From Gluconobacter thailandicus F149-1 = NBRC 100600 (GTDB lineage: Bacteria > Pseudomonadota > Alphaproteobacteria > Acetobacterales > Acetobacteraceae), in assembly GCF_000964465.1 (NCBI RefSeq), contig NZ_BANH01000015.1, positions 81,994 through 145,993 on the forward strand: a DNA stretch of 64,000 nt, in the 5' to 3' direction. This document shows, in pieces, positions 18,623 through 26,895 of the stretch. How positions within the stretch are numbered: the first letter of the stretch is position 1; the number at the start of each line of letters is the position of its first letter. Made by a program: the position numbers and the translations under genes. The notes under the pieces are model-generated. The model was not told the DNA's origin and searched no databases. It was given only the letters and a program-made list of their open reading frames with translations.

Positions 18623-19696
18623 ATGACCAGACTGTTCCGCCTTCCTGCTCTTGCCGTTCCGACGAAGGCGCGCGCCGTCCGGGCCAGCGCCATGGCCCTG
18701 ACGCTGGCCCTGGCCTCGGGTGCGATCGCTCCGGCTATTGCTTTCGCTCAGCCTGCACCGGCTGATCAGAGCGCCCCGGCTGACCCGTCGGCTACGCCGC
18801 CGGCTCCGTCCTCCGACCCGTCTGCTGCTCCGGCTGCTTCCGCACCGAACGATGCTGGCGCTCCGGCTGCTGCTCCAGGCGATCAGGCTGCTCCGGCACC
18901 TGCTGCTCCTGCTGACCAGACGCCTGCTGCTGCAGCTACGCCGGGTGAAAGCGCCTCTGCTGCTCCGGAAGCTCCTGCTCCGCAGGGCAACCCTTATGGC
19001 CTTGGCGCCCTCTGGGCCAATGGTGACGTGATCGCACGTGGCGTTCTCATCATCATGGTGATCATGTCCGCTGGTACCTGGATCATCATGGTCATGAAGT
19101 TCCTGGAACAGGGCCGCGTCTTTGCCGCCTCCAAGGAAGCTGCCAAGGAATTCTGGACCAAGCCGTCCGTTCAGCAGGGCGCTGCGTCCCTGAAGGCGTC
19201 TTCTCCGTTCCGCTATATTGCCGAGACCGGTATCGTTGCTGCCGAGCACCATGAAGGCTCCATGCGCGATGCGATTGACCTGCACTCCTGGACCGAAATG
19301 TCCATCGGGCGCTCTGTCGACACCATTAACACGCGCCTTCAGGGTGGCCTGGCCTTCCTTGGTACGGTTGGCTCCACGTCCCCGTTCGTTGGTCTGTTCG
19401 GTACGGTCTGGGGTATTTACCACGCTCTGACAGCCATCGGCATTGCCGGTCAGGCTTCCATCGACAAGGTTGCCGGCCCGGTTGGTGAGTCCCTCATCAT
19501 GACGGCTATCGGTCTTGCAACCGCTGTTCCGGCCGTGCTGGGCTACAACCTGCTCGTTCGCCGCAACAAGGGTGCCATGGACCGTGTCCGCAACTTTGCT
19601 GCTGACGTCCAGTCCGTCCTGATCGGTGGCTTCCGTCACGGTGTTGCTCCGGAAGATCACACGCCGACCACCATCACAACCAGCCAGCGGGTCTGA
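18623..19696 (+). CDS. exbB: Biopolymer transport protein ExbB (MotA/TolQ/ExbB channel)
   Basis: Proton-channel subunit of the Ton motor in the inner membrane. The start is placed at ATG 18623 (MTRLFRL), five bases after GGAG; ATG 18614 is an alternative. A signal peptide-like segment is followed by about 90 residues extremely rich in Ala, Pro and Asp, then three membrane helices: about 130-155, and two inside the MotA/TolQ domain that contains GGLAFLGTVGSTSPFVGLFGT. The Ala/Pro-rich periplasmic extension makes the protein (about 357 residues) longer than E. coli ExbB (244). Confidence 0.94.
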   Translation: MTRLFRLPALAVPTKARAVRASAMALTLALASGAIAPAIAFAQPAPADQSAPADPSATPPAPSSDPSAAPAASAPNDAGAPAAAPGDQAAPAPAAPADQTPAAAATPGESASAAPEAPAPQGNPYGLGALWANGDVIARGVLIIMVIMSAGTWIIMVMKFLEQGRVFAASKEAAKEFWTKPSVQQGAASLKASSPFRYIAETGIVAAEHHEGSMRDAIDLHSWTEMSIGRSVDTINTRLQGGLAFLGTVGSTSPFVGLFGTVWGIYHALTAIGIAGQASIDKVAGPVGESLIMTAIGLATAVPAVLGYNLLVRRNKGAMDRVRNFAADVQSVLIGGFRHGVAPEDHTPTTITTSQRV

Positions 19697-19700
19697 TACT

Positions 19701-20126
19701 ATGGGAATGAACGTCGGAGGAGGCGGCGGTGACGACGAAGTGGTGTCGGCAATCAACACCACTCCCCTCGTCGACGTCATGCTGGTGCTGCTGATCATCT
19801 TTTTGATCACCATCCCGGTTGCCACACATACCGTTAAGGTCAAGCTGCCGGTTGATGCCAATCAACCGACACAGACCAAGCCAGGAAACGTTGTTCTGGC
19901 TGTGACCGCAAATGGCCAGGTTTTCTGGAACACGACGCCGGTCAAGACACATGACGAACTGCTGAACCGCCTCGTTGAGGTGGCGAAGCAGAAGCCCCAG
20001 CCGCAGGTTCAGATCCGCGGTGACGGAGCGGCCAAGTATCTGGCAGTCGGCCAGGTGGTCGCTACGGCTCAGGAAGCTGGCATTGCTCATGTGGACTTCA
20101 TCACAGAGCAGCCCCACTCGAACTGA
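19701..20126 (+). CDS. exbD: Biopolymer transport protein ExbD (first copy)
   Basis: Ton motor stator subunit. The ATG at 19701 (MGMNVGGGGGDD) is five bases after the exbB stop and gives 141 residues; longer upstream frames overlap exbB and are not family-like. The membrane helix contains INTTPLVDVMLVLLIIF, in which the Asp of LVDV is the conserved proton-relay residue. The C-terminal periplasmic domain is normal. A strong hairpin separates it from the second exbD. Confidence 0.94.
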   Translation: MGMNVGGGGGDDEVVSAINTTPLVDVMLVLLIIFLITIPVATHTVKVKLPVDANQPTQTKPGNVVLAVTANGQVFWNTTPVKTHDELLNRLVEVAKQKPQPQVQIRGDGAAKYLAVGQVVATAQEAGIAHVDFITEQPHSN

Positions 20127-20132
20127 GGGGCA

Positions 20133-20161
20133 GCCGGTCCGTTTGTTGGAAACGGACCGGC
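20133..20161 (+). repeat. Intercistronic hairpin, exbD1-exbD2
   Basis: GCCGGTCCGTTT and AAACGGACCGGC form a perfect 12-bp stem around a GTTGG loop. The downstream sequence is not a T-run. It is likely to act on mRNA stability or expression ratio between the two exbD genes. Confidence 0.75.
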
Positions 20162-20198
20162 ACTCTCTTTCACGTCACCCTTTTGGAGAACCGCCGTC

Positions 20199-20633
20199 AT
20201 GGGCATGAGCGTCGGATCTGACAGCACGCACGAAGACGAAGGTATCGTCGATATCAACACCACGCCGTTGATCGACGTGATGCTGGTGCTGCTGATCATG
20301 CTGATCATCACCATTCCGCTGCAGACTCATTCGGTGGCAATCGATTTGCCTCAGGGCAATCCTCCGCCATCGACCGAGCAGCCTAAGCTGGTTACAGTCA
20401 GTATTGGCTATGACAACAGCATTTCCTGGAACAGCGAGCCGGTTACATCGGAAGCAGCTCTGCAGGCCCATTTTGAAGCCGCAGCTGCAGAAGGGGACCA
20501 GCCTGAAGTCCACATTCATCCTGACCGTCTTTCAGATTACAAAACGGTTGCCCATGTCATGGCTGACGCGCAGCGTCTCGGTGTGACCAAGCTGGGTATC
20601 GTTGGTCTGGATCAGTTCATGGAAGGACAGTAA
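20199..20633 (+). CDS. Biopolymer transport protein ExbD (second copy)
   Basis: A 144-residue ExbD paralogue with INTTPLIDVMLVLLIM in its membrane helix and a periplasmic domain that diverges from the first copy (acidic, with HIHPDRLSDYKTVAHVM). The helix Asp is kept, so it can in principle take part in proton flow. Paired exbD genes occur in other TonB clusters (for example Xanthomonas, by memory) and may give a heteromeric motor or be needed for particular receptors. It starts at ATG 20199 after GGAG. Confidence 0.93.
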   Translation: MGMSVGSDSTHEDEGIVDINTTPLIDVMLVLLIMLIITIPLQTHSVAIDLPQGNPPPSTEQPKLVTVSIGYDNSISWNSEPVTSEAALQAHFEAAAAEGDQPEVHIHPDRLSDYKTVAHVMADAQRLGVTKLGIVGLDQFMEGQ

Positions 20634-20636
20634 TTC

Positions 20637-21884
20637 GTGTTTTTGTCCCTTAACCGCCGTCTGAGCGCCCGCTCCCTTCTGCTGGCTGGCGCTATTGGTA
20701 CCGCTCTCATTGCCGGGCCTGCTGCCCACGCAGATGATGTGCTGGGTCAAGCTGTCGGCAAGGATCTTCAGCAGGCGCAGAGTGCTCTTGCTTCGAAGAG
20801 CTACGATAAGGCCATGGCTGCGGTGGACGCTGCAGATGCGGTCAAGGGCAAGACGGATTACGAGTCCTATACGATTGCCCAGATGCGTGCAGCGGTTGCC
20901 GCCCAGTCCGGTAATGTGGACGCGGCAACAAAAGCATATGATGTTCTCATCAATAGCTCACGTACGCCGAAGGCTGCCAAAGGCCAGATGCTGATGGCAC
21001 AGGCGACGATGGCATACAGCGCCAAGAAATACGCTGATGCCATCCCGCCAACCGAGCGCTACCTGCGTGAGCATGGTCCTGATCCTCGCATGCAGACCAT
21101 GCTGATCCAGTGCTACTATCTTCAGGGTGACTGGAAGGGGACAGCCAAGGCTGCTCAGGAGCAGGTGGATGCCACCATCAAGGCAGGTAAGGTACCGGCC
21201 GAGAACCAGCTCCAGATGCTCGCCACAGCCTATACGAACCTGAAGGATGCGGATGCCAAGACGCATGCGTATGTTCTTCTGGCGAAGTATTATTCCAAGC
21301 CGGACTACTGGGCGGTTCTGATCCACGACCTGGTTGCCAATCCGAATCTTTCGCCTCCGCTGGTGTTCTATGTTGAGCGTCTTCGTCTTGCGACGGGCGT
21401 CCTGAAAGATCCGTCTGATTATCAGGATATGGGTGAACGCGCTGTGCAGATGGGCCTGTCCCAGCTGGCGCTGAACCTCCTGAATCAGGGCTACGCCAAC
21501 AAGTCTCTTGGAAATGGTCCGACGGCTGCTGCCGACGCCAAGTTCCATGCTTTCGTTGCGCAGCGTGCTGCGGCTGATCGTGCACAGCTTGCACAGGCTG
21601 CTGCTGCTGCACCGACGGCCTCGACCGCTGGGCCGGCGCTGACGACCGGTTACAATCTCGTTCTCAACGGTCAGGCGGATCAGGGTCTTGCCCTGATGAA
21701 GACCGGCCTAGGCAAGAACCCGCGTTATCCGGATCTTGCACAGGTTGAGTACGGCATGGCGCAGATGGATGCTGGACAGAAGGCCGAAGCTATCAAAACG
21801 TTTGAGGCTGTTTCCGGCAATGGTCCGGCCAAGGATGTTGCTGAACTCTGGGCGCTTCTCCTGTCTCGCCCTGCTGCACACTGA
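20637..21884 (+). CDS. Exported TPR-like protein of the Ton operon
   Basis: A 415-residue protein with a Sec signal peptide (about 1-32, ending AHA-DD) and a soluble alpha-helical body rich in Ala, Gln and Lys with tetratricopeptide-like helix pairs (for example AMAAVDAADAV, AATKAYDVLINSS, ADAIPPTERYLREHG and AIKTFEAVSGNG). It starts at GTG 20637, only three bases after the exbD2 stop, so it belongs to the operon. TPR proteins encoded with TonB systems have been described in other Proteobacteria as periplasmic accessory factors; that role is inferred here. Confidence 0.85.
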   Translation: MFLSLNRRLSARSLLLAGAIGTALIAGPAAHADDVLGQAVGKDLQQAQSALASKSYDKAMAAVDAADAVKGKTDYESYTIAQMRAAVAAQSGNVDAATKAYDVLINSSRTPKAAKGQMLMAQATMAYSAKKYADAIPPTERYLREHGPDPRMQTMLIQCYYLQGDWKGTAKAAQEQVDATIKAGKVPAENQLQMLATAYTNLKDADAKTHAYVLLAKYYSKPDYWAVLIHDLVANPNLSPPLVFYVERLRLATGVLKDPSDYQDMGERAVQMGLSQLALNLLNQGYANKSLGNGPTAAADAKFHAFVAQRAAADRAQLAQAAAAAPTASTAGPALTTGYNLVLNGQADQGLALMKTGLGKNPRYPDLAQVEYGMAQMDAGQKAEAIKTFEAVSGNGPAKDVAELWALLLSRPAAH

Positions 21885-21909
21885 CAGGAATCGGTATTGC
21901 CGTTTCAAG

Positions 21910-21942
21910 AAAAGCGCTGGGAGTAATCCCGGCGCTTTTTTT
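21910..21942. terminator. Terminator between the Ton operon and flgH
   Basis: A 13-bp stem (AAAAGCGCTGGGA with TCCCGGCGCTTTT, one G-T pair) around GTAA, followed by Ts. The A-run on the left arm lets it work for the convergent flgH as well. Confidence 0.9.
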
Positions 21943-21944
21943 GT

Positions 21945-22691
21945 TCAGAAGGGCAGAATTGAATCCATAACCTGTTGCCCATAGCGGGGTGTCTGGATCT
22001 GGGTAATGGTGCCACGTCCTCCATAGGAGATCCGCGCTTCCGCCATGCGGTCATGGGTCACGGTATTATCGGCAGTAATGTCCTGTGGCCTTACAATGCC
22101 ACTGACGCCAAGCTCACGCAGTTCACTATTCACCCGTACTTCCTGCTTGCCCATCACCACGAAGTTTCCATTTGGCAGAACCTGTGTGATGGTCCCTGCA
22201 AGGCGCAAGGTAACAGTCTCATTCCGGATGATCTTTCCCGTGGCACTGCTATCGCTGCTGCTGGCTGTGCTCAGGCTGTCTGCTCCCGTCACAGCACTTA
22301 TGATCTTCCCTTTGATACCGAACAGATTGGGAATTCCGAATTTTTCGTCAGCTGCTCTGTTGGCCGTGGTGCCATTGTTGAAAGCAGCATTGTCCGTGAT
22401 GTCTACAATAATTGTCACCAGATCCCCGACCTGAGAGGCTCTCTGGTCCTTGAAGAAAGCCCGGCTCCCGCTCCGCCAGAGGCTGGAGGCTTCTGGTGGG
22501 GGGGCACGCAATGGAGGCATGGGCATCGTTACAGGACGATAGCTTGCGGCCAGAGTAGGGTCACTGATGGATGTCATGCGGGGCGGGCGGCCCGCTTCTG
22601 AAAGCTGAGCCAGAGAGTTACAGGCGGAGAGGGCTGGCATGAGCCCCAGAAGTCCCAGACAGCGCACAGCATGACGAAATGAAAGCAACAT
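21945..22691 (-). CDS. flgH: Flagellar L-ring protein precursor FlgH
   Basis: Lipoprotein forming the outer-membrane L ring of the flagellar basal body. The 248-residue product has a signal peptide with lipobox LSAC at about 21-24, the RSGSRAFFKDQRASQVGDLVT motif that opens the FlgH domain, the NETVTLRLAGTITQVLPNGN strand region and the C-terminal SGIVRPQDI and ISYGGRGT segments. No other flagellar gene is nearby: it sits alone between the Ton operon (convergent) and a porin gene (divergent), although flgH is usually within flgBCDEFGHI. Confidence 0.94.
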   Translation of the reverse strand: MLLSFRHAVRCLGLLGLMPALSACNSLAQLSEAGRPPRMTSISDPTLAASYRPVTMPMPPLRAPPPEASSLWRSGSRAFFKDQRASQVGDLVTIIVDITDNAAFNNGTTANRAADEKFGIPNLFGIKGKIISAVTGADSLSTASSSDSSATGKIIRNETVTLRLAGTITQVLPNGNFVVMGKQEVRVNSELRELGVSGIVRPQDITADNTVTHDRMAEARISYGGRGTITQIQTPRYGQQVMDSILPF

Positions 22692-23017
22692 GTATGGGGT
22701 GATTCCGTCTGTTCTTGGTAGGAAGACCCAAACACATGCTTCGTAAAAAACGGGTTAACTTCGGGAAGGTTTCAGCCTGTTAGGCGCGGGTTTCTCCAGT
22801 TTACAGAAATGAAAATATCCGTATTTGGTGCCTTACGGACCATCTCTGAGAAAAAGGATACCCTTTCCGGGATGGCAAGGGGCTTTCTGGCATGCATAAA
22901 ACAGGACTGCAGAAGGTTCTAATTGGAGGACATCTGTTTTTGAGCGGTGAGATATTGGTATGTGGGCGCGTAAAGAACCATGTTGAAAAAATCGGCCTGC
23001 TCATGGCTGGTGGGTTA
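22692..23017. other. Divergent flgH/porin intergenic region
   Basis: About 325 bp. The porin frame stays open up to 22892, but the extra N-terminal residues lack family character. I see no clear promoter hexamers, repeat or small gene; both promoters must lie here. Confidence 0.4.
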
Positions 23018-24499
23018 ATGCGGGGCTTATTTTCTGCCGCTGCTCTCTCATTGCTGGCTCACTCTGCTTTCGCTGAAACGCCTTCGGATCCTCCTGGCCC
23101 CGAAGGCCGGACGGCCTCGGATCAAACAACCGGGGAAACTGATCCGGCCCCGCTTTCTGCTGGGGCGGCCGAACTTTTACCCAAAGCTTCGGCCTACGAA
23201 GATCTGGCAGGAAATCTGTCTGCTCCTCCCTCTCTTTTCCCTTTCCTGAACGATTCTCATGGTTGGCTGAGACGGCATGGCACCCTCATGCAGTTCGACA
23301 ACATGAACGAGATGATGGGTGCTGTAACATCGCCTACCCCAGGTTATGGTTACAAACAGGGCGCATCCAATGCGGGTCAGTATGCCCTCAATGTCGTAAC
23401 GGACTGGAATCGCCTGGCACATCTGCAAGGCTTTGCGACCCACGTCATTTTCATCGGACGTTATGGCACGACCGCCAATCGGATGTTCGGAGACTGGTTG
23501 GCCCATAGTCAGGAGACCTACGGCGGCGGTGGAAACGTGGTCGTCCATCTCGTCATGGCGTATGGCGAGCAGCATCTGTTTCAGAACCGACTGGCCATCG
23601 CTGCAGGACGCATGTCCCAGCTCTCGGATTTCGCATCAGGTTCCGTCTTCTGCACCTTTGTGAACAACAGTTTCTGTGGTCGTCCGAAAGGAGCTTCCGA
23701 TAGCGCTTATTACAGCTCCTATCCGGCTTCCGTTTGGGCATTGCGGGTGCGTGGGAGACCATGGCGCCGGGATGTGTATGTAGAAACAGGCGTCTATTTT
23801 GCCGAAGAGGGCATCTATGCAACTGCGCAGCATAGAACGGGGTTTCGGCTGAATGGCGCGAATATAGTCGGCCAGATCTTTCCGGTAGAAATTGGCTGGC
23901 AGCCTACATTCCGACGTCCTTCGGGAGAACTGGCTTACCCGGGACACTACAAATTAGGTGTGGCCGTCGAGACAATGGCGCGATCCGAGAACTTTCTCGA
24001 TACGCTCGGAAATCCATATGCGGATAGTGGGTATTCCGCAGCGCGCCATAGCGGGTCGTGGTCCACATGGTTGATGATGGATCAACGCATCAAAGACTCA
24101 AGGATCAACCCGCAGGGCGGCGTGACGCTGATGGGAGGCGTCGTTCTCAATGAACCCCGGACCGCGTTAAGGGACCGTCAGATTTATCTGGGTGCGACCT
24201 GGAAAGGATTCTGGGCAGGCCGCCCGGCGGATACGATCGGGCTGGCCGTGTCTTACGTTCACATCGCGAAGGGTGTTCAGAGGACCGAGAGGATTTTGCT
24301 GGCAGCCGGAAAGAAACTTCCATATCGGGCAACAGGTTTGCAGACGCATCAGGAAGTCGCGGAACTGAACTATACCTTCGCATTAGGCCGGGCTGTGACG
24401 TTCGAGCCAGATATCCAGTATTATCATAATCCTAACGGTCAGGTGAATCTGCGCGATGCGGTCATGATGGGTTTCAAAAGCCACATCGAGATCTTCTGA
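23018..24499 (+). CDS. oprB: OprB-type carbohydrate-selective porin
   Basis: Outer-membrane beta-barrel porin expected to admit glucose and other sugars or polyols. I place the start at ATG 23018 (MRGLFSAAALSLLAHSAFA), which yields a good signal peptide and has GGTGGG just upstream; ATG 23003 is close. OprB hallmarks are the WLRRHGT opening, the AAGRMSQLSDFASG strand followed by a CTFVNNSFCGRP pair of cysteines, and a final aromatic residue (Phe) for barrel assembly. Such porins are numerous in acetic acid bacteria, which oxidise sugars in the periplasm. Confidence 0.88.
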   Translation: MRGLFSAAALSLLAHSAFAETPSDPPGPEGRTASDQTTGETDPAPLSAGAAELLPKASAYEDLAGNLSAPPSLFPFLNDSHGWLRRHGTLMQFDNMNEMMGAVTSPTPGYGYKQGASNAGQYALNVVTDWNRLAHLQGFATHVIFIGRYGTTANRMFGDWLAHSQETYGGGGNVVVHLVMAYGEQHLFQNRLAIAAGRMSQLSDFASGSVFCTFVNNSFCGRPKGASDSAYYSSYPASVWALRVRGRPWRRDVYVETGVYFAEEGIYATAQHRTGFRLNGANIVGQIFPVEIGWQPTFRRPSGELAYPGHYKLGVAVETMARSENFLDTLGNPYADSGYSAARHSGSWSTWLMMDQRIKDSRINPQGGVTLMGGVVLNEPRTALRDRQIYLGATWKGFWAGRPADTIGLAVSYVHIAKGVQRTERILLAAGKKLPYRATGLQTHQEVAELNYTFALGRAVTFEPDIQYYHNPNGQVNLRDAVMMGFKSHIEIF

Positions 24500-24576
24500 A
24501 TCTGTTACGGGAAGGGAACCGAGAGCCGTTCGGTCCGTTTCTGGGGCTTCAATCCGCTCTTCGGAGGACTGTCTAC

Positions 24577-24744
24577 GTGCGTAAATCAATTCTGCTTCTT
24601 CTTGCCCTTTCCGTGTCCTGTGTCACGCTGACGGCCTGTGAGCATCACCGGACATTTGGTGAGAAGGTGCGTGATACGGTGGATCCGCCGAAAGGCCCGA
24701 TCGAGCGGGCGGGTCGTTCGGTTGATCGGACACTGGGGAACTAA
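24577..24744 (+). CDS. Small lipoprotein, 55 residues
   Basis: A short gene starting with GTG at 24577, nine bases after a GGAGG at 24563-24567. The product has a basic start, a hydrophobic stretch and lipobox LTAC, followed by a polar tail (EHHRTFGEKVRDTVDPP). After processing only about 34 residues would remain, tethered to a membrane. It is followed by a good terminator and is downstream of the porin gene, so the two may be co-transcribed. The family is not recognised; it is loosely entericidin-like in size. Confidence 0.7.
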   Translation: MRKSILLLLALSVSCVTLTACEHHRTFGEKVRDTVDPPKGPIERAGRSVDRTLGN

Positions 24745-24801
24745 GACCTCTCGTTGGGCAGGAGCTCGTCTCTTGCCCATTTGCGGAATGTGGTCGAAAA
24801 C

Positions 24802-24834
24802 AGGGGTATGGCGGAACGGCCGTGCCCCTTTTTT
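24802..24834 (+). terminator. Rho-independent terminator after the small lipoprotein gene
   Basis: AGGGGTATGGC pairs with GCCGTGCCCCT (with G-T wobbles), loop GGAAC, followed by six Ts. Confidence 0.8.
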
Positions 24835-24949
24835 GCTGTCTCCTGGTCGCCCGCAGAGGAGAATGACCCATGCCGTCCGTTCCGAAAGCTCTCTCTTTGC
24901 TTCCCTGTAGCGTGTTTGATTTCCTCTCCGGACGGGGATGAGAGCAGTC

Positions 24950-25855
24950 ATGCGTATTCTTCTCACGGGTGGGCATGGGTTTGTCGGAACACACCTGAAA
25001 ACACGGCTGAAAGAGCGCCTTCCGGATCATGTGCTGATTGAAGGACAAATGGATATTCTGGATCGCGAGGCAGTAGAGCGCGTCGTTCAGGATACTCGGC
25101 CAGAAGCCTGCATTCATCTGGCAGCCGTTTCATCTGTTCTGGAGGCCAGTCAGGACACCCGACGCGCCTGGCAGGTTAATCTGGATGGTACGATGAACCT
25201 TGCGGAAACATTCCAGCGCCATGCGCGGCATATCCGCTTTGTTTTTGTGTCCTCCGCTGAAATCTACGGAGCATCTTTTTCGGAAGACAAACCTCTGGAT
25301 GAGACAGCAACTGTTGCTCCTCTGAATTCCTATGCTGCCAGCAAGGCTGCGGCCGACATGGCGGTAGGAATGTTGGCAAAGGAAGGGCTGCATGCTGTCC
25401 GGATGCGTCCCTTTACGCAGGCAGGGAGTGGGCAGGACGCGAATGCCATTCTCCCATTCCTGGCTGCTCAGGTCGCACGGGTCGAAGCGCACCAGCAGGA
25501 TGAGATTACCCTTGGTCATCCGGATGCTGGTTATGACATTCTGAATGTCCGGGATGCCTGTGACGCGTATATTGATGCCCTGAAGCTTCCGCAGGCTCCG
25601 GCCGATGGCACAGTTCTGAATATCTGTAGCGGTCAGACACGGACAACCGGTTCTATTCTGAATGACCTGATGGCTCTGGCGGATATGAAGGCGGAAATCC
25701 GGCTTGATCCGGCGCACCTTGCGCCTTCAGGTCTGCAAAACATGCAGGGTGATCCGCGGGAAGCGCAACACCTCCTTGGATGGGCGCCTCAGATCTCGTG
25801 GAACAATACGCTTGAGGAAGTGCTGAATGACTGGCGCTGGCGTATCCGGTCCTGA
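24950..25855 (+). CDS. NAD-dependent epimerase/dehydratase (extended SDR)
   Basis: A sugar-nucleotide modifying enzyme of about 301 residues. The nucleotide site TGGHGFVG is at the N-terminus, followed by HLAAVSSV, the catalytic Ser in FVSSAEIYG and the Tyr/Lys pair in YAASKAA. It resembles GDP-4-dehydro-6-deoxy-mannose reductase (RMD-like) proteins, but the exact substrate is uncertain. The start is ATG 24950 (MRILLTGG) rather than 24938. It converges on the heptose-phosphatase gene with a 5-bp gap; a lipopolysaccharide or capsule role is inferred from these neighbours. Confidence 0.85.
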   Translation: MRILLTGGHGFVGTHLKTRLKERLPDHVLIEGQMDILDREAVERVVQDTRPEACIHLAAVSSVLEASQDTRRAWQVNLDGTMNLAETFQRHARHIRFVFVSSAEIYGASFSEDKPLDETATVAPLNSYAASKAAADMAVGMLAKEGLHAVRMRPFTQAGSGQDANAILPFLAAQVARVEAHQQDEITLGHPDAGYDILNVRDACDAYIDALKLPQAPADGTVLNICSGQTRTTGSILNDLMALADMKAEIRLDPAHLAPSGLQNMQGDPREAQHLLGWAPQISWNNTLEEVLNDWRWRIRS

Positions 25856-25860
25856 CGGAA

Positions 25861-26895
25861 TCAGGGGAGGAGATCCATCGTCCAGTCGAAGAGGGTCTTT
25901 TCAGGTGTGACCTGATAGGCCGCCATGCCGGCTGCTTCGGCGGCCTGAAGATCGGTTTTCTGGTCGCCAATCAGGAAGCAGTCGGCAGGGCGAAGGTCCC
26001 ATTTAATCAGCAGATCCTGGATCATGCCCGGAGCTGGTTTTCGCCATTCACTGTTTTGCCGGTATTGCTCAAGCGGTGCTGTGGGGTGAAAGGGGCAGCA
26101 GCGCCAGTCATCTACCGTCGCTCCTTCTGACCGGATGGTGGCAATGGCCCAGCCCATCAGGTTTTTGACGTCTTCTTCACTGTAATATCCACGCGCCACG
26201 CCGGACTGGTTGGTCACGATGAAGATATGTCGTCCGCTGCGGGCAATGCGACGTAGAGCAGAGAAGGTTCCGGTAATCCATTCGAACCGGTTCTGCGTAC
26301 CAATGTAACCATGATCGTAATTCAGGACTCCATCCCGATCCAGAAAGACCGCAGGCCGGTGCAATGGGTAGGTGGAGAGGGGAAGGGTGTCGGGTGTCAG
26401 AACCGGGGAGTCTATGGATGTGGTCTGGCAGTGTTTGTTGAGCAGGTCCGTCAGGGATTCTGAGGCAGGAATAGACTCCAGCATCTGTCTGGTTAGGAGC
26501 GTCAAGGCGGGCGTGTCGTGCGTGCCTGCAACACTTCGTGGCGCCTCCAGATGTCCGTTCATCAGTGGGAGCAGCGGAAAGACAGCGCCGTCACACAGAC
26601 GGTCTCCTCGTGCCAGAAAAAACGTCTCTGAAAGCAGGGGAGCAAGCTGTTGCAGTGCTCCGGCCGTGAGGGCCGAAAGAGTGTATGTTTTCAGAGTGCC
26701 TTGAAGGGGAAGCTTGTCACAGAGGGGCGCCAGAAAGTCTGCCGTTTCCTTCGCCATGAGAAGCGTCACATTGGTTATGCCAAAGCGCTGATAGTCCCTG
26801 AGAACGCGAAAGAGAAAAGAGTGCCCCGCATGAGTGCGCAGTACATTTTCAGGGTCAGGAAAAAGCAGAACGCAATGCGGGACGCCAGTGATCAT
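25861..26895 (-). CDS. Degenerate nucleotidyltransferase fused to a GmhB-like HAD phosphatase
   Basis: A two-part protein of 344 residues. The C-terminal half is a HAD phosphatase of the D-glycero-D-manno-heptose 1,7-bisphosphate 7-phosphatase type: nucleophile motif FLDRDGVLN, VTNQSGVARGYY, WRKPAPGM and LIGDQKTDLQAA. The N-terminal half resembles a GT-A nucleotidyltransferase core (FLFRVLRDYQRFGI, FFLARGDRLCDG) but lacks the GGxGTR signature, so it is probably inactive. The usual zinc loop is largely lost: CPHH becomes CPFH and the two Cys of CDCRKP are replaced by S and W. ATG 26895 overlaps the gmhA stop by four bases, fitting an operon for LPS heptose. Confidence 0.82.
   Translation of the reverse strand: MITGVPHCVLLFPDPENVLRTHAGHSFLFRVLRDYQRFGITNVTLLMAKETADFLAPLCDKLPLQGTLKTYTLSALTAGALQQLAPLLSETFFLARGDRLCDGAVFPLLPLMNGHLEAPRSVAGTHDTPALTLLTRQMLESIPASESLTDLLNKHCQTTSIDSPVLTPDTLPLSTYPLHRPAVFLDRDGVLNYDHGYIGTQNRFEWITGTFSALRRIARSGRHIFIVTNQSGVARGYYSEEDVKNLMGWAIATIRSEGATVDDWRCCPFHPTAPLEQYRQNSEWRKPAPGMIQDLLIKWDLRPADCFLIGDQKTDLQAAEAAGMAAYQVTPEKTLFDWTMDLLP

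Noticed and set aside
18443..19861. A 472-residue minus-strand open frame opposite exbB/exbD
   Set aside because: It mirrors Ala/Pro-rich exbB codons, has Ser/Arg low-complexity runs and no family character; the plus-strand genes are certain.
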